Shown here: positions 1 through 7,614 of the stretch, in pieces | Layout of the letters: each line of letters opens with the position of its first letter | How positions within the stretch are numbered: the stretch's first letter is position 1 | Assembly (NCBI GenBank): GCA_947499555.1 | Contig: CANMOU010000003.1 | Coordinates: 322,979-386,978, forward strand | DNA length: 64,000 nucleotides | Direction: 5' to 3' | Origin: an uncultured Roseovarius sp. | GTDB lineage: Bacteria > Pseudomonadota > Alphaproteobacteria > Rhodobacterales > Rhodobacteraceae | Program-made: the position numbers and the translations under genes | The notes under the pieces: generated by a model | The model's input: only the letters and a program-made list of their open reading frames with translations | Told to the model about the DNA's origin: nothing | The model's database searches: none

Positions 1-291
1 TCCGGAGCATGGGGGATCGTTATTGCGGCTGCGCTCGGCGGGTTTCTTCCGGGCGGACCGGTGGTCACTTTTCCTATAGCAGGCGTCTTGCAGCAGTCAG
101 GCGCTGGGCTGCCACAACTTGTGGCCATGATCTCTGGCTGGTCCATCTTTGCCATAAACCGCCTGCTGACCTACGAGGCCCCGATTATGGGCTGGCGTTT
201 CGCGGCCTTGCGCAACTTGTCTTGCGTTGCGCTGCCAGTTCTGGCCGGTCTTGGTGCTGAGCTTCTTTTGGGTTTCGTACACGCACCATAG
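1..291 (+). CDS. C-terminal end of a predicted permease (YraQ-like), cut by the window edge
   Basis: The reading frame is open from base 1 to the stop at 289-291, so only the last 96 residues are visible and the start lies outside the window. The visible part is strongly hydrophobic with about two membrane segments, and carries a GGFLPGGPVVTFPI loop followed by a Leu-rich helix ending in a short tail. The Gly-Pro-Gly-rich loop before a helix resembles the C-terminal half of the YraQ/UPF0718 permease family, whose substrates are poorly defined. The family call rests on this short stretch. It could be another small integral membrane protein with a similar loop. Confidence 0.5.
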   Translation, partial: SGAWGIVIAAALGGFLPGGPVVTFPIAGVLQQSGAGLPQLVAMISGWSIFAINRLLTYEAPIMGWRFAALRNLSCVALPVLAGLGAELLLGFVHAP

Positions 292-370
292 CCCCAGAGC
301 ATCTTTCCGAATTTGTCTTGCAGACGCTTTTCACTGGCCAGATCGATGATTTTGTCCAAGACTAACCTGT

Positions 371-778
371 ATGAACAGACCTTGGGCGGCAGCGCTATTG
401 ATTGTTCTTGCGGCATCAACCGCCGCAACGCGCGACGCGTCGGCCACTGGCAGCGAAGAAAACGAATGGGTCAACTATTCTGAGGCAGCGAACGGTGACC
501 TCTATTTTTATGATGCTGCGCGCGTGGACAAGGCCGGTGCCGTGCGCCAGGTTTGGAATGGCATCCAGTACAAGACCTCCCTCATGGGGGCCTTCAGCTT
601 CATGAGCCTGCTGGAAATCGACTGCTCGGGACGGACAGAGAAGACTTTGCAGAGTACGTTCTACTCCGACAAAGAATGGGAACGCGCTGCGATGAAGACC
701 GATACGACGGAAACAGCAATCCGACAGATCAAGACAGGGTCCACAACTGAACGCCTGGCGGAGATTGTCTGTGACTGA
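371..778 (+). CDS. Small secreted protein, surface-adhesin E-like
   Basis: The product has 135 residues. A signal peptide of about 26 residues with a small-residue cleavage region ends near DASA-TG. The mature part contains WVNYSEA near its start, a central segment with LYFYD, and a late C-x-G motif followed by a final Cys, so a single disulfide between Cys105 and Cys134 is possible. Short periplasmic proteins of this build (an N-terminal W..Y, a YFD strand and one Cys pair) fall in the surface-adhesin protein E-like family, which has no settled function. It stands alone between a permease and a convergent dehydrogenase gene, so the context gives no hint about its role. Confidence 0.55.
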   Translation: MNRPWAAALLIVLAASTAATRDASATGSEENEWVNYSEAANGDLYFYDAARVDKAGAVRQVWNGIQYKTSLMGAFSFMSLLEIDCSGRTEKTLQSTFYSDKEWERAAMKTDTTETAIRQIKTGSTTERLAEIVCD

Positions 779-830
779 CAAGTCTTATGGTCTTCGAGGG
801 GTCTGAGCGAAAACTTACAATCGCCCAAAC

Positions 831-863
831 AAAAAAATCCCGCGTCACCAAGGCAACGCGGGA
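831..863 (-). terminator. Rho-independent terminator of the dehydrogenase gene
   Basis: An 8-bp perfect stem (TCCCGCGT at 838-845 with ACGCGGGA at 856-863) has a 10-base loop. Read on the minus strand it is followed directly by seven T residues (831-837). It lies 35 bases past the stop of the minus-strand dehydrogenase gene, where a terminator is expected. Confidence 0.85.
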
Positions 864-897
864 ACTTTGTGCCAGAGATGTATCTCAGGCTTCCGAC

Positions 898-2220
898 TTA
901 TTGCAGACTTTCGGCTGTGACTTGGTAAATCTCACCGTCATCTGTCGCAACATAAAGCGCATCATCCGGCCCCATAACCAAGCCCCGGAACCGGGTTGAG
1001 AACCCAAGCGGCATTTGCACGATCCCGTTAATGCCCAAACCATCGGGTGTCAGGCTGATCATGTCGATCCGCGAGCCGGCTGGCGTGTCGCCAAAACCGA
1101 TGCCCATGATCCCGACCGCCAAACGACCTTCGTAGATGCCCCAGTTGCTGCCCTTGAGGAACGCGGCAGATCCCGTTCCCTGCGAGAAACCGTTATTGTT
1201 CCAGGCTGCAGGCATCAAATCGTCAAAGCGCGTGTCGCTCATCGGTGTGTAAGCAGCACGAATGGCCGGGTCCATACCGTCCAACTGGTTTGGCTCATAG
1301 CCGCAGTACTCGTCCGGGCATTCGCCACGGCCCGCTACATTCTGCGCAGGGTCCCAGCCGGCATTGCCACCATTTACCAAAGCGGTGATCTCATCGTTGT
1401 GCCACGGACCATGTTCTGCCGTGAACGCCCGACCGTCGCTAGGACGGAAATCGATACCTTGAACATTTCTGTGGCCGTAGGTGTAAATCCGCTGATCGAA
1501 ACCCTCGGGCGGATTGTTGTCCGGGTGCGCATTTCCGTTCATGTCGACCCGCAAGACCTTACCGCAAAGCAGTTCTCCATCCTGAGGACAGATTCCGCGG
1601 TGACGGTCACCCCCAGCAATCCAGAGATAGCCTCCGGGCCCGATGCGGATGCGCCCGCCGTTATGCGCGCCAGGGCCACCAAACGGCTGATCGGATTCAA
1701 ACGGCTTGTACTGAATGTCCGTCACGATATCGGTGCGGTCCGAGACGCTTGCTAGGTCGTCGCTGACATTGAACCTCATGACGATATTGCCGTCACATTT
1801 TTCAAAGTTGGTCTTGCAGCCATCGCCGTGATACTTGTTCGACGTGGAGTAGACGTAAAGGACGCGGTTTTCTGCGAAATTCCGGTCTGCGACTACACCC
1901 AGCATACCGGCCTGTCCGTCACAGAAAAGGTCATCTCCGCTATCGGCATAGCCTGATGTGTCCTTCATTCCGTACAATGCATTCACGGTTCCATCAGGCG
2001 TTCGTACCGACAGGCCTTTGCATTTTTCGGTGAAGAACATGGTGCCGTCTGGAAGGAACGCCATGTCCCAAGGGTTTTCCAGTCCTTCAAGGACAACACT
2101 TGCTGAGATTTTGGGAACATCCATGCCTTGGTGATCGTCTGCCTGAGCAGTAAGCGGCAATCCAATCATCAAGGCACCAACCATCAACCCTGAAAAAATA
2201 TTACTTTTCAATATCTTCAT
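898..2220 (-). CDS. PQQ-dependent sugar/aldose dehydrogenase, periplasmic
   Basis: The product has 440 residues with a signal peptide ending at about Ala27 (TAQA-DDHQ). The mature protein has the six-bladed beta-propeller repeats of the soluble glucose/aldose sugar dehydrogenase family (GSDH, YliI type). Recognisable stretches are ENPWDMAFLPDG at the start, PFGGPGAHNGGRIRIGPDG-like sequence with the catalytic His in the middle, and YTYGHRNVQG and AEHGPWHNDE later. These enzymes oxidise aldoses or alcohols in the periplasm with PQQ and pass electrons to quinone or cytochrome. The neighbours fit: a small cytochrome c gene sits just upstream on the same strand and pqqABCDE is divergent. The start is supported by an AAGGGAGG ribosome site 8 bases upstream. 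The true substrate cannot be read from the sequence. Confidence 0.88.
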   Translation of the reverse strand: MKILKSNIFSGLMVGALMIGLPLTAQADDHQGMDVPKISASVVLEGLENPWDMAFLPDGTMFFTEKCKGLSVRTPDGTVNALYGMKDTSGYADSGDDLFCDGQAGMLGVVADRNFAENRVLYVYSTSNKYHGDGCKTNFEKCDGNIVMRFNVSDDLASVSDRTDIVTDIQYKPFESDQPFGGPGAHNGGRIRIGPGGYLWIAGGDRHRGICPQDGELLCGKVLRVDMNGNAHPDNNPPEGFDQRIYTYGHRNVQGIDFRPSDGRAFTAEHGPWHNDEITALVNGGNAGWDPAQNVAGRGECPDEYCGYEPNQLDGMDPAIRAAYTPMSDTRFDDLMPAAWNNNGFSQGTGSAAFLKGSNWGIYEGRLAVGIMGIGFGDTPAGSRIDMISLTPDGLGINGIVQMPLGFSTRFRGLVMGPDDALYVATDDGEIYQVTAESLQ

Positions 2221-2250
2221 GTCTTCCTCCCTTTTAGATTATTGAGTTTT

Positions 2251-2565
2251 TTACGTCGCGTCCTCCAAGTATGCGGCTAAGTTGTCGATTTCTTCGTCGG
2301 TCAACGGCTTCGCCATCATGATCATCAGAGCCGAGTTGGCGCCTTGTTTGATCCCTTCTCTGTAAGCGCGCAGTTTTTCCGTCGTATATGGAACTGGATT
2401 ACCAGAAACCTTAGGATAACTGGCGGCGCCCTTTCCGGCCTTCCCGTGGCAATTTTTGCACGACGCGTTGTATCTCGTCTCGCCCAATTCCTTGTCCCCG
2501 CCAAATCCATGTGTGGGGGCAATCAAGGCCATAGAAAGAACGATAGCGCTGGCGTATCTATGCAA
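2251..2565 (-). CDS. Small periplasmic cytochrome c, likely electron acceptor of the dehydrogenase
   Basis: The product is a class I mono-haem cytochrome c. The haem site CKNCH is at residues 36-40, and a late MMAKPLTDEEIDNLAAY segment supplies the axial Met and the C-terminal helix. I place the start at a TTG codon at 2565, which gives 104 residues with a clean signal peptide (YASAIVLSMALIAPTHGFG). A GGGAG ribosome site lies 7 bases upstream. The frame stays open further upstream, but that extension is Arg/Phe-rich and looks untranslated. The gene precedes the PQQ dehydrogenase gene on the same strand by 30 bases, so the two are probably co-transcribed and form a short periplasmic electron chain. 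Confidence 0.82.
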   Translation of the reverse strand: MHRYASAIVLSMALIAPTHGFGGDKELGETRYNASCKNCHGKAGKGAASYPKVSGNPVPYTTEKLRAYREGIKQGANSALMIMMAKPLTDEEIDNLAAYLEDAT

Positions 2566-2710
2566 GGCGCGCTCCCGGCGGTTGTCGAATTCACATCTAC
2601 CGAACCTTACGCACTTCCCGTCTCTTTCAAAGAAAAACTTATGAAAGCGTGCGAAGAAGAAGTCCAAATGCCCCTAACTGTCCACTTCAGCTTGAGAAAA
2701 GTGAGGCTGA

Positions 2711-2729
2711 AAAGGTCATCTTGACCTTT
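2711..2729. promoter_or_regulatory. Inverted repeat in the divergent cytochrome/pqqA control region
   Basis: A perfect 8-bp inverted repeat, AAAGGTCA-N3-TGACCTTT, lies in the 304-base gap between the divergent cytochrome and pqqA genes (2566-2869). Its position and symmetry suit a dimeric regulator that acts on both directions. A weak -35-like TTGAGA follows at 2754-2759. No regulator gene is adjacent, so the binding protein is unknown. The rest of the gap shows no gene. Confidence 0.5.
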
Positions 2730-2869
2730 CCAAGTTTCCGTTTTCCAAATCGCTTGAGAATACTGGAAATAGTGCTAGCCTTTATCGGTGAGCGGCAAAG
2801 AGGCAGCCCGACGGACTGTGTTCTTTTGCGAATTTCGAAAAGGCTGAACAACTGTTGGGAGGACTACGA

Positions 2870-2977
2870 ATGGCATGGACCAAACCAAAGGCTCGCGAGA
2901 TTAAGTGCGGCATGGAAATCAACATGTACGGCCCGGGCGAGGATGATGAGCGCGACTACGAGCGCGACGTAATCTAA
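2870..2977 (+). CDS. pqqA: PQQ precursor peptide PqqA
   Basis: This 35-residue peptide gene starts at an ATG preceded by a strong GGGAGG site. The peptide carries the diagnostic E-x-x-x-Y pair, Glu16 and Tyr20 in the segment MEINMYGPG. These two side chains are cross-linked by PqqE and become the carbon skeleton of PQQ. The N-terminal WTKPKAREI and acidic C-terminal tail also match known PqqA peptides. It lies 14 bases before pqqB and heads the pqqABCDE operon. Confidence 0.96.
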   Translation: MAWTKPKAREIKCGMEINMYGPGEDDERDYERDVI

Positions 2978-2991
2978 ACCGCAAATCTCGC

Positions 2992-3879
2992 ATGCGTATT
3001 GTTGTACTTGGGGCGGCCGCCGGTGGTGGACTGCCCCAGTGGAATTGCGGATGTCGAAACTGCGAAGACGCGCGCGCAGGAAAAATACCAAGCATGACGC
3101 AATCGTCGGTGGCGGTGTCCTTGGATGGTGCGGCTTGGGTCATCTTAAACGCGTCGCCGGATATTCGGGTTCAGTTGGCAGCCCGAAAGTCGATGCATCC
3201 ACCTGAGTTGCGCGGAACGCCTATATCAGCGGTGGTTCTAACCAATGGCGATATCGACCATATAGCCGGCCTGCTGACCCTGCGGGAAAAGACCGGGTTC
3301 GACCTTTACGCGACGCAGGCCGGGCTGGACATTGTCAAATCAAACTCGGTTTTCCGGGTGCTTGACCCTGATCTGGTGCGACCTCAGCCCATTGACCTCG
3401 ACACCGCGTTCGAACCTGTGCCTGAGTTGCAAGTCACACCATTTGCCGTTCCCGGCAAGGTGGCGTTGTTCCTTGAGGGCGATACTGTGAACGTGGAGGA
3501 AATCGGCGAACAGACGATCGGTCTTATGTTGGAAGGCGGCGGTCGGCGCGTCGCATACATTCCTGGATGTGCCACCGTTCCCGACTGGTTGCGGACCCGG
3601 CTTGAAGGGATTGATCTGCTGCTTTTCGACGGTACTGTTTGGAACAACGATGAGATGGAACGTACCGGCACCGGCAAGAAAACAGGCGCGCGCATGGGGC
3701 ATGTGCCCCTTAACGGCCAACATGGCAGCCTTGCCAGGCTCAGCAAGCTGGATGCGCGCAAGATCTTCATCCACATCAACAACACCAACCCAATCCTTCA
3801 ACCCAATGCGCCGGAACGGGCCGAGGTTCTGTCCCATGGCTGGGAGATCGCAGCGGATGGAATGGAGATTGAACTGTGA
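2992..3879 (+). CDS. pqqB: PQQ biosynthesis protein PqqB (metallo-beta-lactamase fold)
   Basis: The product has 295 residues, the usual PqqB length. It opens with IVVLGAAAGGGLPQWNCGC, the family signature, and carries NGDIDHIAGLL, the metal-binding loop of the metallo-beta-lactamase fold, then MGHVPLNGQHGS. PqqB is a non-haem iron hydroxylase thought to oxidise the Tyr-derived part of the cross-linked intermediate before PqqC acts. Its 3' end overlaps pqqC by 4 bases (GTGA), which indicates translational coupling. The start ATG at 2992 follows pqqA closely. Confidence 0.96.
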   Translation: MRIVVLGAAAGGGLPQWNCGCRNCEDARAGKIPSMTQSSVAVSLDGAAWVILNASPDIRVQLAARKSMHPPELRGTPISAVVLTNGDIDHIAGLLTLREKTGFDLYATQAGLDIVKSNSVFRVLDPDLVRPQPIDLDTAFEPVPELQVTPFAVPGKVALFLEGDTVNVEEIGEQTIGLMLEGGGRRVAYIPGCATVPDWLRTRLEGIDLLLFDGTVWNNDEMERTGTGKKTGARMGHVPLNGQHGSLARLSKLDARKIFIHINNTNPILQPNAPERAEVLSHGWEIAADGMEIEL

Positions 3880-4619
3880 ACCACCACGCGCCCACGCGAG
3901 ACGCCTTTGAGGCACGCCTTCGTCAGATCGGCGAAGAACGGTATCACGATAAACACCCGTTCCATCACTTGTTGCATTCGGGCGGGTGCACGCCGGATCA
4001 GGTTCGGGCGTGGGTGATCAACCGTTACTATTATCAGTCCCGTATTCCGATGAAGGATGCGGCCTTCATGTCGCGGGTGTCCGATCCGGACCTGCGCCGC
4101 GCATGGCGCTCCCGTATCGAAGACCATGATGGGCGCGCGCCCGGTGAGGGCGGCATCGCGCGCTGGCTCAAGCTGGCAGAGGCGGTGGGTCTTGACCCGG
4201 ACTATGTCTCCTCTGAAGTTGGGATATTGCCAGCCACGCGCTTTGCCGTAGATGCCTATGTGCACTTTGTACGCGATCAGCCGATGTTGCCGGCCATGGC
4301 GTCTTCTCTGACGGAACTTTTCGCACCCAAGATACACAAGGACAGGATTGCCGGGCTTCTGCAACATTACGAATTCGCAAACTCAGAGTCGCTGTCCTAT
4401 TTCCGCAACCGCCTGAATGAGGCACCACAGGATGTTGCTTTTGGGCTGAAATGGGTGCTTGACCACGCCGTCACACAGGCTGATCAGGATGCCGCCGCGG
4501 ACGCGCTGATCTTCAAAACAGAAGTGCTCTGGGCGCAGCTTGACGCGCTTTGGTCTGCCTATGTGGAACCGGCGCGCGTGCCCCCCGGTGCCTGGCAACC
4601 AGGTGAGGGTCTGTTGTGA
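3876..4619 (+). CDS. pqqC: Pyrroloquinoline-quinone synthase PqqC
   Basis: The product has 247 residues and is all-helical like the haem-oxygenase fold of PqqC. It carries RYHDKHPFHHLLHSGG near the N-terminus and QVRAWVINRYYYQSRIPMKDA, the conserved helix with active-site Tyr and Arg. PqqC catalyses the final cofactor-free ring closure and eight-electron oxidation that yields PQQ. Translation begins at a GTG that overlaps the pqqB stop, and the gene ends in another 4-base GTGA overlap with pqqD. Both overlaps support one operon. Confidence 0.96.
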   Translation: MNHHAPTRDAFEARLRQIGEERYHDKHPFHHLLHSGGCTPDQVRAWVINRYYYQSRIPMKDAAFMSRVSDPDLRRAWRSRIEDHDGRAPGEGGIARWLKLAEAVGLDPDYVSSEVGILPATRFAVDAYVHFVRDQPMLPAMASSLTELFAPKIHKDRIAGLLQHYEFANSESLSYFRNRLNEAPQDVAFGLKWVLDHAVTQADQDAAADALIFKTEVLWAQLDALWSAYVEPARVPPGAWQPGEGLL

Positions 4620-4891
4620 TCAACGTGGAAGATATCGCCTTTCTGCCTCGTGGTGTCCGCACCCACAAAGACCACGTCCGCGCTGCGGACGTGCTGCTTG
4701 GACCCGAGCGGGTCCTGATGCTAGATCAGATCGGGTTGGAGATACTGTCGCGATTGGATGGGGTGGCGTCAGTGGCGGAAATTTCGGAGGATTTGGCAAA
4801 GACTTTTGCAGCGTCGCGTGACGTGATCGAGCCGGACGTGATCGAATTTCTGGCAGATCTCAGGGACAAGGGATTGGTTCATGTCCGCTAG
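4616..4891 (+). CDS. pqqD: PqqA-binding chaperone PqqD
   Basis: The product has 91 residues, typical for PqqD, and starts at a GTG overlapping the pqqC stop. The segment FLPRGVRTHKDHVR followed by LLGPERVLMLDQIGLEIL is the winged-helix RRE (RiPP recognition element) core that binds the PqqA leader and delivers it to PqqE. The last 11 bases overlap pqqE. PqqD and PqqE are separate proteins here, unlike the fused forms in some methylotrophs. Confidence 0.94.
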   Translation: MINVEDIAFLPRGVRTHKDHVRAADVLLGPERVLMLDQIGLEILSRLDGVASVAEISEDLAKTFAASRDVIEPDVIEFLADLRDKGLVHVR

Positions 4892-5966
4892 GATCGACCC
4901 GCCTCTGGCGATGTTGGCAGAGCTGACACACCGGTGCCCACTGGCCTGTCCTTATTGTTCCAACCCTACTGAATTACTGGGAAAATCAGCTGAATTGTCC
5001 ACTGAAACCTGGGCGGATGTCTTTGCTCAGGCGGCAGCACTTGGCGTGTTGCAATTGCACCTTTCAGGCGGAGAGCCTGCGTCTCGTTCGGACCTGACGG
5101 AGATTGCCGCCGCCGCACACAAGGCGGGTCTTTACACCAATCTGATCACGTCAGGCATTGGGCTTACGGAAAAACGGTTATACGCGCTCGAAGAGGCCGG
5201 CCTTGATCACATACAACTCTCGCTTCAGGGTGTGGCCGCAGCCATGGCCGATCGGATTGGCGGCTACAAAGGCGGCTACGATCGCAAGATGCATGTGGCG
5301 GAAATCATTGGCAAGATCGGCATTCCGCTTACCCTGAACGCCGTCATGCACCGTGAAAACCTCGATGACTTGCCAGCAACACTTGAGATGGCACAGCGGT
5401 TGGGGGCACGCCGGATCGAAATCGCCTGTGTGCAGTTTCAGGGCTGGGCGCTGACCAATCGGTCTGCGTTGCAGCCCACCCCCGAGCAGGTGAATCGCGC
5501 AAAGAAAACCGTGGCCGAGGCCATACCGCGACTGAAAGGCAAGCTGGTTATAGACTTCGTGCCACCGGACTACTTCTCGGATTTTCCAAAGGCGTGCATG
5601 AACGGCTGGGGGTCGACGGGCGTGAATGTGGCACCCGATGGCACAGTGCTGCCGTGCCACGCAGCCGCAACGATCCCGCATCTCAGCTTCGAGAACGTGC
5701 GGGATAGATCACTCGAAATGATTTGGTATCACAGCGAGGCCTTTAACGCCTATCGTGGCACAGATTGGATGCCGTCACTGTGCCAGACCTGCGAGCGGCG
5801 TGACATTGATTTCGGAGGCTGTCGTTGCCAAGCAATGGCCATTCTGGGAGAGGCAGGGGCACCCGATCCAGTTTGCAGGAAATCGCCAGGCCGTGCTGTG
5901 CTTGACGAACTACTGGAAACGGAGTCGTCGCAAATCGAGCCTCCGCAATTTGTCTATCGCCGCTAA
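4881..5966 (+). CDS. pqqE: Radical SAM enzyme PqqE (PqqA cross-linking)
   Basis: The product has 361 residues. The radical-SAM cluster motif C19-x3-C23-x2-C26 lies in RCPLACPYCSN, and a GGEP motif follows in HLSGGEPASR. The C-terminal SPASM region contains CMNGWGS, LPCHAA and a Cys-rich CQTCERRDIDFGGCRCQA stretch that holds the auxiliary iron-sulfur clusters. PqqE joins Glu16 and Tyr20 of PqqA through a carbon-carbon bond, the first step of PQQ synthesis. It is the last gene of the operon. No pqqF/G protease gene is next to it, so PqqA processing must be encoded elsewhere. Confidence 0.96.
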   Translation: MSARIDPPLAMLAELTHRCPLACPYCSNPTELLGKSAELSTETWADVFAQAAALGVLQLHLSGGEPASRSDLTEIAAAAHKAGLYTNLITSGIGLTEKRLYALEEAGLDHIQLSLQGVAAAMADRIGGYKGGYDRKMHVAEIIGKIGIPLTLNAVMHRENLDDLPATLEMAQRLGARRIEIACVQFQGWALTNRSALQPTPEQVNRAKKTVAEAIPRLKGKLVIDFVPPDYFSDFPKACMNGWGSTGVNVAPDGTVLPCHAAATIPHLSFENVRDRSLEMIWYHSEAFNAYRGTDWMPSLCQTCERRDIDFGGCRCQAMAILGEAGAPDPVCRKSPGRAVLDELLETESSQIEPPQFVYRR

Positions 5967-6441
5967 TGACGGCCGGACAATATCTCAACGATATCAGCAG
6001 GGTGTTTAAGGCGCAGCGACTCGGTCGGGCTTTCGTAAACGATAAACCAACGCTCGATTGGATCCAAAAGTCGGAGGCTGAGAAATAGCCGCGACACGAA
6101 CCGCCTGTTCTGTCCGAATGAATCCAATTTGATGTTACCAACAGACTGACAGGTTCGCTCTGCTCCACCGTCGCACGCCTGGCTCATGACGTTGTCCACT
6201 CGCGTTTTGTGTTTCGGACCCTTCACTTCGACATGCAGGCTTTGCGCGGTCGGACACAGTCAGCCAATCCGTCCGCCAAGACTGCCTAACTTTTCGCCGG
6301 AATGGTGACAGTTTTTGTCAGTACAGCATCCGGTTTTACCGTAAGCCGCCAAAACGCCGCGCAGGCGCATTGCGTAATCGGAGCAATAGGGTAGGCTTGG
6401 GTTCCAATTGCCCCCCAAATGACACCAGGAAAGCGAACCTG
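5967..6441. other. Gap between pqqE and the efflux operon
   Basis: I see no convincing gene here. A minus-strand frame at 5963-6187 could encode 74 residues with a plausible C-terminal half, but its ribosome site is weak and it resembles nothing I know. A small dyad TGACA-N5-TGTCA sits at 6306-6320, upstream of the efflux adaptor gene, and could be an operator. No terminator for pqqE is obvious. Confidence 0.4.
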
Positions 6442-7605
6442 ATGACGCGCTGCGCTCCTCTTACTGATGCCTGCAAATCCACGATACTCGCCCTGTTGAT
6501 CAGCCTCGGGCTGATCCTGAACGCCTCTGAATCCTTTGCTCAGCAGGGGCCGTTGCCGGTGGACGTGGCCAAGCCCCTCGTTAAGACAATCGTGGATTGG
6601 GACGAATATACCGGCCGGTTCGAGGCGGTTCAGCGCGTTGAGATCAGGCCGCGCGTTTCGGGCTATGTCGACGCGATCCAATTCGCGGATGGAGAACTCG
6701 TCAAGAAGGGCGATCTTCTTCTGACAATTGACCCCCGCCCGTTCCAGACAGCGCTGGACAGTGCCACGGCTCAGCTTGCCGCCGCACGAGCAGAGCAATC
6801 CCGCACCACCATTGAGCTTGAGCGCGGTGAAGAGCTTGTTCAGAAGGGCACATTGTCGGTCCAGATCCTGGATGAACGCCGTGCCGCCAAGCTTCGTGCC
6901 GATGCCGAGATCACCATTGCCGAAGCCGCCATTCGGTCTGCGGAACTGAACCTGGAATTCACTGAAATTCGTGCACCCTTCGACGGGCGCATTTCGGACA
7001 GCCAAGTCGACGTCGGCGCGCTCTTGGTTGAAAACAACACGGCCATCGTTACCCTCATTTCAAGCAATCCGATCCATCTTGTTTTCACCGGCTCCGAGGC
7101 GGATTTCCTGAAATACTCCCGGTTGAGTTTGAACGGTAATCGGGAAAGCTCTCGTACGGCGTCAAACCCGGTGCAGGCGCGGCTGATCGACGAAGAAGGC
7201 TGGCCGCATAAGGGCGTTATGAACTTTGTCGACAATGAGCTTGACCCGGGTTCCGGCACCATCCGGGCGCGCGCGGTCTTCGAAAATCCTGACGACTTTC
7301 TGACACCGGGTCTTTTTGCGCGACTCCGCATTGTGGGGTCTGGCGAATACGAGGCGCTGCTTCTGCCGGACGAGGCTGTCTTGTCGGATCAGGCCCGCAA
7401 GATCGTTCTTGTTGTGGATGGTGAAGGCACGGTCAGCGCCCGCGTTGTCACACTGGGCCCTTTGCATCAGGGGTTGCGTGTCATCCGCAGCGGGATTGAG
7501 GCCGATGACACCGTTATCGTCAATGGTGTCTTGCGCGCTCGTCCGGGTGGTCAGGTTGTTCCGCAGGAAACGACGCTTTCTCTTAATGCCGCAGAATCTG
7601 AGTAG
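6442..7605 (+). CDS. RND efflux periplasmic adaptor (membrane fusion protein)
   Basis: I start the gene at the ATG at 6442, which has an AGGAAAG site 11 bases upstream and leads straight into a signal peptide (LALLISLGLILNASESFAQ). This gives 387 residues. There is no lipobox Cys, so the mature adaptor is probably not lipidated. The sequence shows the lipoyl-like barrel (RVSGYVDAIQF..G..VKKGDLL), a coiled-coil hairpin, and a second barrel with LDPGSGTIRARAVF. It matches the AcrA/MexE-type HlyD family and is followed after 9 bases by the pump gene. Together they would export hydrophobic compounds across the envelope. Confidence 0.92.
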   Translation: MTRCAPLTDACKSTILALLISLGLILNASESFAQQGPLPVDVAKPLVKTIVDWDEYTGRFEAVQRVEIRPRVSGYVDAIQFADGELVKKGDLLLTIDPRPFQTALDSATAQLAAARAEQSRTTIELERGEELVQKGTLSVQILDERRAAKLRADAEITIAEAAIRSAELNLEFTEIRAPFDGRISDSQVDVGALLVENNTAIVTLISSNPIHLVFTGSEADFLKYSRLSLNGNRESSRTASNPVQARLIDEEGWPHKGVMNFVDNELDPGSGTIRARAVFENPDDFLTPGLFARLRIVGSGEYEALLLPDEAVLSDQARKIVLVVDGEGTVSARVVTLGPLHQGLRVIRSGIEADDTVIVNGVLRARPGGQVVPQETTLSLNAAESE

Positions 7606-7614
7606 GCCTTTGCG

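Noticed and set aside
5963-6187. Possible 74-codon gene on the minus strand after pqqE
   Set aside because: The ribosome site is weak, no family is recognised, and it overlaps the pqqE stop. I keep it only as a note in the gap entry.
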